The notes beneath the pieces were generated by a model that saw only the letters and a list, made by a program, of their open reading frames with translations, was not told the DNA's origin and made no database searches. The translations under genes and the position numbers were made by a program. A DNA stretch of 64,000 bases from Desulforhabdus sp. TSK. GTDB lineage: Bacteria; Desulfobacterota; Syntrophobacteria; Syntrophobacterales; Syntrophobacteraceae. The DNA lies in the NCBI RefSeq assembly GCF_022836495.1, contig NZ_BQXM01000004.1, positions 62,001 to 126,000 of the forward strand. The letters run 5' to 3'. Shown here piece after piece: positions 18,064 to 26,410 of the stretch (position 1 is the stretch's first letter; each line of letters starts with the position of its first letter).

Positions 18064-18651
18064 CTACTGATCCGTTTCAGAGGGCTCAGGCATGGCCGGC
18101 ATGACGATCTTCTCATAACCGGCGGGGAGCTCGAACAGAGCATCATCAACGGGGCCGTCCTTGATGTTCTTGTACTCGACGATGGCTTCCGGGTCCTCGA
18201 CCTTAATGGGAAAGGAATATTTCGTGGAAATCCATACGGTGACCTTTTGCCCGTCCTCGGTGACTTCGTATTTCTTGCTCTGAAGCCCCGCAACATGGTC
18301 GTCCGCTATAAACTTTGCGTTTTTCTGCTTCTCCTGGGTCCACTCCTCGAAAAGGTTCCCCTCCTCTTCGTAGGGCATCTCGATATACTTCTTCTCTTCC
18401 GGATCGATCATCCAGGAGATCTTTTTGTCCGCCCTGATGATGACAATTTGCCGTTCACCTTCTTCAGTGGCTTCCTGGCGCATTTTATTGCCTTTCACAT
18501 AGACTTTCACGATCATGGAGTCTTCCCCCTTGGGTTGGAACACCATGTCCGCCGAAAATTCAGCGGATAAGACCGGAGTCGAGGCGAGCAGGATGCCCAG
18601 GGCCATTGCTGCCAGCAGCCCGAAAAATTTATTCATCTCCACGCATTTCAT
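18064..18651 (-). CDS. Exported DUF4412-like protein
   Basis: Predicted periplasmic protein of 195 aa. It has a signal peptide (FFGLLAAMALGILLASTPVLSA) and a beta-rich body with repeats of the type MIVKVYVKGNKMRQE, IVIIRADKKISWMIDPEEKKY and VTVWISTKYSFPIKVE. That pattern is typical of DUF4412 or outer-membrane-lipoprotein-sorting-like proteins that carry hydrophobic ligands. ATG 18651 is chosen because GAGGGG precedes it at 7 bp; the open frame extends further upstream without a ribosome site. Confidence 0.72.
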   Translation of the reverse strand: MKCVEMNKFFGLLAAMALGILLASTPVLSAEFSADMVFQPKGEDSMIVKVYVKGNKMRQEATEEGERQIVIIRADKKISWMIDPEEKKYIEMPYEEEGNLFEEWTQEKQKNAKFIADDHVAGLQSKKYEVTEDGQKVTVWISTKYSFPIKVEDPEAIVEYKNIKDGPVDDALFELPAGYEKIVMPAMPEPSETDQ

Positions 18652-18871
18652 CGAAAATCCCCTCTCTATGTCATCTCTGTAAGCGTTCTCGAACATACAA
18701 CAAAATTCGTACTGCGTATATATCAGAAAATGGAATCCAATGCATGCGCTCAAATGAAGGGGGAGTATCTTCTGGGAAGAGATCCCATGGAGATGAAAAG
18801 GCGAGTGGAGCACTTTGTCTTGAGAGGAACTCTATAGACCAGGGGAAAATGGCAGTCAACAGGTTTGACGA

Positions 18872-18903
18872 ACAAAAGAGGGGGCATCAGCCCCCCCTTT
18901 TGT
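18872..18903 (-). terminator. Terminator after the distal alcohol dehydrogenase
   Basis: On the minus strand: GGGGGC-TGAT-GCCCCC followed by TCTTTTGTT. On the plus strand the same hairpin is followed by CCTTTTG, so it may work both ways. It lies 17-48 bp after the dehydrogenase stop. Confidence 0.8.
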
Positions 18904-18919
18904 TCACGCCGGCTTTCCG

Positions 18920-20086
18920 TTACATGGCGTTCTTGTAGATTTCAATGACATCTTCCAGGGTCGGGCAGCGTGGGTTGGTGAGCCCGCAGGCATCTTTCTG
19001 GGCATTTTCCGCCATGACGGGAAGATCCTGCTTCTGGACACCCAGCTCCTTCAACCCGCCGGGGATCCCCACGTCGGCGGAGAGCGTCTTGATGGCCTCC
19101 AGGGCTTTTTCAGCGGCTTCCCGCTGGGACAGTCCGTCCACCACTTCTCCCATGGCAATGGCGATATCCACGAATCGGCTCACCTTGGCGATCATGTTGA
19201 AGCGCTGCACATGGGGCAGAAGAATGGCATTGCATACGCCGTGAGGCAGGTCGTAGAAGCCTCCCAACTGATGCGCCATGGCATGCACATGACCGAGGCT
19301 GGCGTTGTTGAAGGCCATCCCTGCGAGATATTCAGCATAGGCCATGTTGTCCCGGGCGACCATGTCCCCTCCGTGGGCCACGGCAGCCCTCAGGTTCTGT
19401 GAAATGAGCTGAATGGCTTTGAGGGCGCAGGCGTCCGTGACGGGGGTGGCGATGGTGGACACATAGGCCTCGACAGCGTGCGTCAGGGCGTCCATTCCGG
19501 TAGCGGCGGTGAGGGCCGGCGGCATGCCCACCATGAGCAGGGGATCGTTGATGGCGATATTGGGAGTGACTCTCCAGTCGACAATGGCCATTTTTACCTT
19601 GCGGCTGGTGTCTGTGATGATGCAGAAACGGGTCATCTCACTTCCCGTCCCGGCGGTCGTATTGATGGCAATGAAGGCGGGCATGGCCTTCGTGGACTTG
19701 TTCACCCCTTCATAGTCGCGGATGCTTCCGCCGTTGGTGGCCACAATGCCGATGCCCTTGCCGCAGTCGTGAGAGCTGCCGCCGCCGAGGGAAATGATCA
19801 TGTCACAATCGTTGTCTTTGAAAATTTTCAAACCGTCATGGACATTCGTATCCGTCGGGTTGGGAATGGTGTCGTCGAAAACCACGCAGTCCACTCCCGC
19901 GTCCTGCTTGATGAGGTCGACGATCTTCTGGGTCAGACCGGCCTTCGTGATGCCCTTGTCGGTGCATATGAAAGGCTTGGCGGAGCCCAGCGTCTTGATC
20001 TGTTCACCCAATTGCTTATGGGCGCCAATGCCCATCAGCGTCACGGTGGGAATGTAGAATCCAAATACCTGCTCTCCTGCGGCCAT
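18920..20086 (-). CDS. Iron-containing alcohol dehydrogenase (group III)
   Basis: NAD(P)-dependent alcohol/aldehyde oxidoreductase, 388 aa. NAD-binding DMIISLGGGSSHDCGKG is followed by INTTAGTGSEMTRF, and the iron ligands are Asp and His in MDALTHAVEAY, His in AMAHQLGGF and His in LPHGVCNA. ATG 20086 has AAGGAG at ideal spacing; the frame extends to 20161 without support. A sigma54-type promoter lies 60-74 bp upstream, directly after the sigma54 response-regulator gene, which suggests this dehydrogenase is under that regulator's control. Confidence 0.93.
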   Translation of the reverse strand: MAAGEQVFGFYIPTVTLMGIGAHKQLGEQIKTLGSAKPFICTDKGITKAGLTQKIVDLIKQDAGVDCVVFDDTIPNPTDTNVHDGLKIFKDNDCDMIISLGGGSSHDCGKGIGIVATNGGSIRDYEGVNKSTKAMPAFIAINTTAGTGSEMTRFCIITDTSRKVKMAIVDWRVTPNIAINDPLLMVGMPPALTAATGMDALTHAVEAYVSTIATPVTDACALKAIQLISQNLRAAVAHGGDMVARDNMAYAEYLAGMAFNNASLGHVHAMAHQLGGFYDLPHGVCNAILLPHVQRFNMIAKVSRFVDIAIAMGEVVDGLSQREAAEKALEAIKTLSADVGIPGGLKELGVQKQDLPVMAENAQKDACGLTNPRCPTLEDVIEIYKNAM

Positions 20087-20145
20087 GGTAAGCTCCTTCT
20101 TTTGTAAGCGGTTCAAAACTCCTGCACATGTTGCCTGCCTAATTT

Positions 20146-20160
20146 GCAAGGAGTGAACCA
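20146..20160 (-). promoter_or_regulatory. Candidate sigma54 promoter of the alcohol dehydrogenase
   Basis: Read on the minus strand: TGGTTCA-CTCC-TTGC. GG and GC are at the canonical spacing and the -12 element TTGC is perfect; the -24 element is TGG with weaker flanks. The predicted transcript starts about 50 nt before the ATG at 20086. Confidence 0.55.
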
Positions 20161-20313
20161 ATCTAAATAGGACAATGAATACAATAGATTAGGTTAAGCA
20201 AATTGAATTCTGAAGGAATCGAAGGCTTTCGGATGGGTCAGGATAACGGGGGCTTCACGAGCAGACTGTGTCAATGACTATTTTTTATTAATAATATCGC
20301 GATCTTATGAAGA

Positions 20314-20380
20314 TGTGTCGTCTTGATACAATCAGGATGAAGATTGGGACAAAGAGAAACACTGTGCCTTATTCGATACA
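20314..20380. promoter_or_regulatory. Two related dyads, candidate upstream activator sites
   Basis: TGTGTC-N5-GATACA at 20314-20330 and TGTGCC-N6-GATACA at 20363-20380 are imperfect inverted repeats sharing half-sites. They lie 155-235 bp upstream of the sigma54 promoter, where NtrC-type enhancers are found. The remainder of this 309-bp gap is A+T-rich and otherwise featureless. Binding by the adjacent regulator is inference. Confidence 0.4.
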
Positions 20381-20395
20381 AACAGGCGGGGGAGC

Positions 20396-21778
20396 TCATT
20401 CGAGACCATATTCCTTCAGCTTGCGATACAGAGTTTTGCGGCTGATGCCCAGAGTGTCCGACGCCTGAGACCGGTTTCCCGAGGTATGCTCCAGCACCCG
20501 CTGAATGTGCTGCTTTTCAAGCTCGTAGAGGGAGAGCAGGGGACGCTCCCCGTGGAGCACCGTACCCTTGTACCGGTTCTGTTCCGCCAGTTCACGGGGA
20601 AGGCCCTGGGCGGTGATGATTCCATTTTCCGAAAGGATCATTCCCCGCTCCATGACGTTCCTCAGTTCACGAACGTTGCCGGGCCAGGAGTATTCCATCA
20701 GCAGGTGCATGACATTTTTGGAAATGCGGCAGGGGGGCTTCCCCGCGCTCAGAAGGCCCAGGAAATATTCCACGAGGAGAGGGATGTCCTCTTTTCTCTG
20801 GCGCAAGGGAGGCAGATCCAACTGGAAGACGTTGATCCGGTGGTAGAGTGCCTCGTGAAACCGGCTGGCTTTCACTTCTTCAGCCAGGTTGCGATTGGTG
20901 GCGAAAAGAAAGCGCACGTCCACCTGCCGCTCCTGTTTGTCTCCCACCCGCCGAAAGGTCTGATTTTCCAGAACTCGCAGGAGGGAAGCCTGTACCTCCA
21001 GGGGCAGCTCTCCAATTTCATCCAGGAACAGGGTCCCCTGGTGAGCGAGGGTCAGAAGCCCTTCCTGGGACTCGGTTGCCCCTGTGAAAGCGCCCTTGCA
21101 GTAGCCGAAAAGCTCGCTTCGGATGAGCTCCTTCTGGAGAGTGCCGCAATTTTTGATGATGAGGGGGTTCTCCTGACGCCTGCTCAGGCCGTGGATCGCC
21201 CGCGCTACAACGTCTTTGCCTGCGCCGCTTTCTCCCGTGATCAATACCGGGACATCTGTGGGAGCGACCTTTCCGATGAGATATTGGATGTGCTGAATGG
21301 CTGCGGATGAACCGATGAAGCGGGGCGACGGCTGGTAGCTCTGTGTGTGCCGCAGGAGACGATTCTCCCGCTGCAGGCGAACGCGCTGAAAGGCTTTTTC
21401 GATGACCAGCTCCAGCCGGTCCAGGGTAAAGGGTTTGGTGATGTAATCGTAGGCCCCGCTTTTCATGGCCTCAACGGCGCTGTCAATGTTTCCATGGCCG
21501 GTGATGATGATCACTTCCACATCGGGGAGCGTTTCCCGGAATTGCTCCAGGAGCTCCAACCCATCGCCATCCGGCAGCCGGATATCCAGCACAATGACAT
21601 CAACCTGTTGTCGGCGGACCAGCTCGAAAGCCTCATGGGCGCTCCCGGCAGTCCATACCTTGCGATGGGGATCGGAAAATTCCTTCTTTGCGAGGCGGCG
21701 GATGGATTCTTCATCGTCCACCACGAGAATGCGCATGGGTTCAAAAGGCGCCATGATCGATCCAACCGCCTCCTTCAC
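20396..21778 (-). CDS. Sigma54-dependent response regulator
   Basis: Complete NtrC-type activator (about 460 aa). Receiver with MRILVVDDEES, phospho-acceptor Asp in VIVLDIRLPDGDG and Lys in YITKPF; AAA+ domain with Walker A GESGAGKD, GAFTGA loop and Walker B LFLDEIGELP; Fis-type HTH at the end (GNRSQASDTLGISRKTLYRK). The first possible start is GTG 21778, overlapping the kinase stop (GTGA); ATG 21754 or 21736 are alternatives, and an AAGGAGG lies within the first codons. Co-encoded with the kinase just upstream and flanked by two iron alcohol dehydrogenases. Confidence 0.93.
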   Translation of the reverse strand: MKEAVGSIMAPFEPMRILVVDDEESIRRLAKKEFSDPHRKVWTAGSAHEAFELVRRQQVDVIVLDIRLPDGDGLELLEQFRETLPDVEVIIITGHGNIDSAVEAMKSGAYDYITKPFTLDRLELVIEKAFQRVRLQRENRLLRHTQSYQPSPRFIGSSAAIQHIQYLIGKVAPTDVPVLITGESGAGKDVVARAIHGLSRRQENPLIIKNCGTLQKELIRSELFGYCKGAFTGATESQEGLLTLAHQGTLFLDEIGELPLEVQASLLRVLENQTFRRVGDKQERQVDVRFLFATNRNLAEEVKASRFHEALYHRINVFQLDLPPLRQRKEDIPLLVEYFLGLLSAGKPPCRISKNVMHLLMEYSWPGNVRELRNVMERGMILSENGIITAQGLPRELAEQNRYKGTVLHGERPLLSLYELEKQHIQRVLEHTSGNRSQASDTLGISRKTLYRKLKEYGLE

Positions 21779-22998
21779 AGTGTCAAGACGGGCAGAGCCG
21801 AGGTCCCGCTCGGCAGCCGCACCAGAAAAGTGGACCCTTTGAGCTCCTCGCTGCAGACGACAATCTCGCCCCCGTGATTCTGAATGATATTGTAACAGGT
21901 GGGCAGTCCGATCCCGATGCCTTTCCCAGCCGGTTTCGTGGTAAAAAAGGGTTCGAACAGTTTGTTAAGGTGTTCGGAAGGGATCCCGGTCCCAGTGTCC
22001 TCCACCGCCAGTCCGACCCACTCCTCTTCCCCCGAGCGCCGGGAAAAGGTGCGCAGGGTGATGCATCCCTTCTCACTGGTGGCGTCCAGGGCGTTGAACA
22101 GGAGATTGAGGATCACCTGCTTCAACTGGGAGTCATCCCCGTAGATGGAGGGGAGGGGATCCTGTAGCCTCAGGCGGATATGTTCCTTGGGGTATGCCTT
22201 CAAGTGATTTTGAAGGAGCTTCAATGTATCTTGAATCACCGAGCTCAAATCCAGCGAGCAGAAATGGTTGGACTTGGGGCGGCCGAAATCCAGCAGGTTC
22301 TGCACGATTCCCTGGCATCGTCGACATTCCTTCAAAATGATATCGATGTATTCGTCGAAGTCTTCTGCAAGGTCGGGATCCACTTTTTCTTTCAGGCGCG
22401 GCAGGCGGCGCTTCAACCCTTCGGCAAATCCCGAGATGGCTGTCAGGGGATTGTTGATTTCATGAGCGACTCCGGCCGCCAGCACTCCCACTGTCGCCAT
22501 CTTTTCCGCCTGATAGTATTTGGCCTGATATTCTTTCTCCGTCGTCACGTCGCGTTTCAAGACCAGAATGTGGCAGGGAGTGCCTTGGGGATTGCGCAGA
22601 GGAGAAGCCGTGATTTCAAAATGCCTGTTTTTCCCGTTGACGGGAAAAATCTCCAGCTGCCTGCACACCTTATTGGTGGCCAGAGCGATAACCATGGGAC
22701 AGGAGGCGCAGCGGCATTCCTGCCTCCGGAAGACCTGGAAGCAAAACTTTCCCGCGGGATCGGTTTCCTCAAAGACATTGTAGAACACCTGGTTGACGGA
22801 GGTGATCCGAAAGTCGAGGGAAATGATGGCCATGACATCGGTGATGCCGTCCAATATGCCCTGAATGTGTCGTCGCTTCAGCTCAAGCTTCAGGTTGGAA
22901 GCCTGGAGCTCGGCCACCTTTTCCTGCACCTCTTTGAAAAAGCCGAGCTTGGCATATTCGATGCCGATGAGGTCCTCCAGAGTCGGTTTTTGGCTCAT
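21775..22998 (-). CDS. PAS-domain sensor histidine kinase
   Basis: Soluble two-component kinase of 407 aa with no membrane segment. An N-terminal coiled coil leads into a PAS domain (ILDGITDVMAIISLDFRITSVN) holding a cysteine cluster FCFQVFRRQECRCASCP, a pattern that may bind a metal or redox cofactor. H-box GVLAAGVAHEINNPLTAISG with the phospho-accepting His, then N-box LFNALDAT, G1 DTGTGIP and G2 GIGIGLPT. ATG 22998 has GGAGG and overlaps the upstream dehydrogenase stop (TGATG). It presumably phosphorylates the regulator encoded next. Confidence 0.93.
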   Translation of the reverse strand: MSQKPTLEDLIGIEYAKLGFFKEVQEKVAELQASNLKLELKRRHIQGILDGITDVMAIISLDFRITSVNQVFYNVFEETDPAGKFCFQVFRRQECRCASCPMVIALATNKVCRQLEIFPVNGKNRHFEITASPLRNPQGTPCHILVLKRDVTTEKEYQAKYYQAEKMATVGVLAAGVAHEINNPLTAISGFAEGLKRRLPRLKEKVDPDLAEDFDEYIDIILKECRRCQGIVQNLLDFGRPKSNHFCSLDLSSVIQDTLKLLQNHLKAYPKEHIRLRLQDPLPSIYGDDSQLKQVILNLLFNALDATSEKGCITLRTFSRRSGEEEWVGLAVEDTGTGIPSEHLNKLFEPFFTTKPAGKGIGIGLPTCYNIIQNHGGEIVVCSEELKGSTFLVRLPSGTSALPVLTL

Positions 22999-24143
22999 CA
23001 CCAGGCCTCCCAGCAGATGTGGAGGAGATCTTCCCAACCGGCAGGGCGGGGGTTGGTGAGCAGACACACGTCGTTCACGGCCATTTTACAGAGGTCCTCC
23101 AAACGGGAGCGATCCTGAACAATCTCCCGGAGGCGCACCGGGACATTCAGTTCTCCGCAGTAAGTCTCCAACATTTCGATCCCCGCCGCGGCTGTCTCTT
23201 GGACGGAGCCCAACGGTCGCCCCAGGAGGATTTCACCGATGACGGCGATTTTTTCGGTGCAGGCAGAGAGATTGAACCGCATGACATGGGGAAGCAGAAT
23301 GGGATGCACGAGTCCGTGCAGGGTGTCGAACATGCCCCCCAGGGAATGCGCCAGGGCGTGCTCCGCCCCCAGCCCGGCATTGCTGAAGGCCATCCCGGCG
23401 GCCGTGCTGGCGATGCTGAGCTGTTCCAGGTGCTCCAGAGACCGCGTCGCAACAGCTGGCTTCAGGTGCTGCAGGATCAGGCGGATGGCCTGGAGAGACT
23501 GCACCTCCGTGAAGGGTGAGGAAATCTTGGAGACATAGGATTCAACGGCATGGCACAGGGCGTCGATGGCTGCCGCAATGATCAGCTTCTGGCTTTTGGT
23601 CTCGAGGATCAGGGGATCGATGATGGAAATGTTGGGCACAAGGGTCCGGCTGATGATGGACATCTTTACCTGACGCCCCACGTCGGTGATGATGGAAAAC
23701 TGCGAAATGTCCGATCCGCTGCCCGCTGTCGAGGGAATGAACACCATGGGCGGGAGGGGGCGGTGAATGCGATTGGCGCCTTCGTAATCCTGGATTTGCC
23801 CCCCGTTGCTCGCCACTAGGGCGATTCCTTTGGCGGCATCCATGGGGCTCCCTCCCCCCAGGGCGATGATGACATCGGCGCCCTGCTGGAGATAATATTC
23901 CGCTCCCTTGTGGGTCTGAAAGTCTCTCGGGTTGGAGACCACCTCGGAATAATAAACCCAGCGCAGCTTTTCGGCCTCAAGAACTTCAATGACCCGCGCT
24001 ACCCAACCGGCCTCTTCCAATCCCCGGTCGCTGACCAGAAAAACCTTTTCGCCTCCGAGCTGCCGTGCGCACAGCCCGGTGTAACTCAGGCTTCCGCGTC
24101 CGAAGATGATTTCAGGGATGGAGAATTTGTGCACTCTGGTCAT
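22998..24143 (-). CDS. Iron-containing alcohol dehydrogenase
   Basis: Second iron-dependent dehydrogenase (381 aa from ATG 24143; a longer frame starts at 24158). GADVIIALGGGSPMDAAKG forms the NAD site, IPSTAGSGSDISQF follows, and iron ligands are in IDALCHAVESY, ALAHSLGGM and LHGLVHP. It differs markedly from the paralogue at 18.9 kb, so this is not a recent duplication. It is translationally coupled to the histidine kinase, giving an ADH-kinase-regulator operon. Confidence 0.92.
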   Translation of the reverse strand: MTRVHKFSIPEIIFGRGSLSYTGLCARQLGGEKVFLVSDRGLEEAGWVARVIEVLEAEKLRWVYYSEVVSNPRDFQTHKGAEYYLQQGADVIIALGGGSPMDAAKGIALVASNGGQIQDYEGANRIHRPLPPMVFIPSTAGSGSDISQFSIITDVGRQVKMSIISRTLVPNISIIDPLILETKSQKLIIAAAIDALCHAVESYVSKISSPFTEVQSLQAIRLILQHLKPAVATRSLEHLEQLSIASTAAGMAFSNAGLGAEHALAHSLGGMFDTLHGLVHPILLPHVMRFNLSACTEKIAVIGEILLGRPLGSVQETAAAGIEMLETYCGELNVPVRLREIVQDRSRLEDLCKMAVNDVCLLTNPRPAGWEDLLHICWEAW

Positions 24144-24252
24144 GAATAACACCCCCATTCCGGGTGGGAGGGAATGTAGAATCGCCGAACATCGCCAAGT
24201 GATTCATAACCAGAAAAGAGCTCTGAGAAAAGACGGAGCGCCAAACCTTCTT

Positions 24253-24301
24253 CCGAGGTATCGAAGGGAGCGCCGGCCAAAGCAGCCCTGCGATACCTCG
24301 G
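24253..24301. promoter_or_regulatory. Large inverted repeat between AOR and ADH genes
   Basis: CCGAGGTATCG (24253-24263) and its exact inverse CGATACCTCGG (24291-24301) enclose a second short stem (GGG/CCC). On the transcribed minus strand no T-run follows, so it may be an operator or a processing/attenuation structure and not a simple terminator. Confidence 0.5.
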
Positions 24302-24339
24302 AGCAAACGGTCTGTATCTTCAAGGAGCCATTTGTACGT

Positions 24340-26076
24340 CTACCAGTTGAATACCTGGTCGAGCTCCTCATCCTTGACCTGGAAGGTGATTTGGTGAGGG
24401 GCGACAGGGGTGTTGGTAAAAAAACGCGGCAGCCGGTCGTGCTGGGCCGTGAATCCTGCTCGGGAGTTGAAGTCGCGCTCGGTCTTTAGAATCTGCTTGC
24501 CAAGCGCCGTCACGTCGTCTCCCGTGAGGTTGAGTCCGTGGAAGGAGTTCAACATATCGATGAGGGCCTGAAAAGTTTCGGGCTGATCCATGAGGGCGAA
24601 GGCAATGAAGAGACACATCCCCGTGGAATCGATGGCTGCCGTGGCAATCTGCAGGTTGCGCGAGAGCTCCACCTGGCCTTCGGGCTTAAGGGGATCCACC
24701 TCACCGCCGACTTTCAGGATGTTCGTGGCCACAGCATAGCCTGCCGTGTGATCAGCCCCCATGGGGCTCGTGGCGTAGGTGACGCCGATACCCTGGACGG
24801 CCCTCGGATCATAGGCGGGAAGGGCCTGGTTCTTCACAACGGGAACCCGCTCCACGCCGAACGCTTTGCCCGTAACTGCCGCTCCACTGCCGAGAATGCG
24901 GCCGAGAGGCGTACCTTTCCCCACCTGGTGCACCAGGTCGATGGCACCCTTGGAATCTCCGAACGGGATCAGTCCGGCCTCCATGGCCACACCGATGGTG
25001 ACGCCCATTTCGATGGTGTCGAGCCCGTAATTGTCGTCCAGAAAATCCAACATGGCGATGTCGTCAAGATCGCAGATGCCGCAATTGCCGCCATGGGCCC
25101 ATACCGTCTCGTATTCGGGCTGCTTGGTGAGGTAATGTCCATCCTTGTCGTTGTAGATCCCCGAACAACGGATGACGCAGCCACGATGACACCCGTGGGT
25201 AGCAAGACCTCCCCGGGCCGTCTCGGTTTCGGCCTGGGTTTCACCGCTGATCTTGTGAGCGCTTTCGAAGCGGCCTTCTTTGAAGTTGTAGGTGGGGTAT
25301 CCGCCGGCTTCGTTGAGGATATTGGTGAGAATGTTGGTCCCGTAAGCGGGAAGCCCCTGCCCCGTGACAGCGTGGCCTCGAAGGCCTGCCACAAACTTCT
25401 TGTTGGCTTCCTTGTACTTCTCAGGATCCTTGGGAGAACGCATCTTCACGCCCGTGTCGTCCAAAACGATGACCTTGATGCACTTGGAGCCCATGACGGC
25501 TCCGAGTCCCCCACGTCCGGCATGCCGCGTCGGCCTGAGCTCGGGGTCCGTACAGGCAATGGAGGCGGAGCACATTTTCATTTCCCCGGCAGTTCCGATG
25601 GAGATACAGGCGATCTGGTCTCCATATTCCCCTTTCATTTTCTCAATGAGATCATAATTGGGGAGCATCTTGAGAGAATTGTCTTTCTCGATTTTGACGC
25701 CGTCTTTATTGATGAAGATCTTGTAAAGGTCGTCGCCGTCGGGCTTGCCTTCCAGAATGATGGCGGCATAGCCCAACCGTGCCAGAACCTGGGCGGGCTG
25801 CCCCCCTGAGTTGGCTTCCTTGATGCCTCCCGTGAGAGGGCTCTTGGCGCCGATGGAAAGGCGGCCGGACATGGCACCCGTGGTTCCGCTGAGAGACCCG
25901 GGCGCGATGACAAGCTTGTTTTCAGCCCCCAGAGCATGACAAAGGGGGGGGACTTCTTTGGCCACGAGGGTCGAAGTGAGGTTCCGTCCCCCCAAACCGG
26001 TGTAGGCGCCTACAGGCTCCTCTTTGGCTTTTGGACCGCCCTGTGCTCTCGTGTCGATGCGTAAAATCTTGTCCAT
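24340..26076 (-). CDS. aor: Aldehyde:ferredoxin oxidoreductase (tungsten type)
   Basis: Cytoplasmic tungstopterin/iron-sulfur enzyme (578 aa) oxidising aldehydes to carboxylic acids with ferredoxin, or the reverse. N-terminal pterin region (YTGLGGRNLTSTL, then APGSLSGTTGAMSGR), GTAGEMKMCSASI, RHAGRGGLGAVMGSK, cluster cysteines in GCHRGCVIRCSG plus a later Cys (GMCLFIAF), and cofactor motif GADHTAGYA. The second ATG (26076) is chosen because GGGAGG is 9 bp ahead; it abuts the ATG at 26085. With the two downstream alcohol dehydrogenases it makes a complete alcohol-aldehyde-acid route. Confidence 0.93.
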   Translation of the reverse strand: MDKILRIDTRAQGGPKAKEEPVGAYTGLGGRNLTSTLVAKEVPPLCHALGAENKLVIAPGSLSGTTGAMSGRLSIGAKSPLTGGIKEANSGGQPAQVLARLGYAAIILEGKPDGDDLYKIFINKDGVKIEKDNSLKMLPNYDLIEKMKGEYGDQIACISIGTAGEMKMCSASIACTDPELRPTRHAGRGGLGAVMGSKCIKVIVLDDTGVKMRSPKDPEKYKEANKKFVAGLRGHAVTGQGLPAYGTNILTNILNEAGGYPTYNFKEGRFESAHKISGETQAETETARGGLATHGCHRGCVIRCSGIYNDKDGHYLTKQPEYETVWAHGGNCGICDLDDIAMLDFLDDNYGLDTIEMGVTIGVAMEAGLIPFGDSKGAIDLVHQVGKGTPLGRILGSGAAVTGKAFGVERVPVVKNQALPAYDPRAVQGIGVTYATSPMGADHTAGYAVATNILKVGGEVDPLKPEGQVELSRNLQIATAAIDSTGMCLFIAFALMDQPETFQALIDMLNSFHGLNLTGDDVTALGKQILKTERDFNSRAGFTAQHDRLPRFFTNTPVAPHQITFQVKDEELDQVFNW

Positions 26077-26410
26077 GGAATCCATCCTCCCGAGTCTGGA
26101 AAATTTGGAAAGCTAGATTTGCCCTCAATAAGGCGCATTCTGTCCAGTGTGATCAGGAACTTATCGTTTCCATACCGAACACCAGGCGATCCACAGCGGA
26201 CCGAAGGTGCCTTTCCTAAGAACATATTCCAAGTTCCTTGTAAACATATCAATTTTGGCACAATATCCACTTGTTGGAGCTTTTGGAGGTGAGCTTGTCA
26301 TCCAATGAAATTAGAGGTATATATGTAGCCCTTTGGAGAGATTGCTTAGGATCGTTCAAAATACATACCCTTTTTACAGGTAAAAAAGATTCATACTCTG
26401 GGGGATTGAT
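26077..26410. other. Intergenic region between divergent aor and dacA
   Basis: Must contain promoters for both divergent genes, but I see no convincing sigma70 or sigma54 match and no clear dyad. It holds no ORF worth calling. Confidence 0.4.

Noticed and set aside
24538-25809. 423-codon plus-strand ORF opposite aor
   Set aside because: Shadow frame; the minus strand has all AOR motifs.
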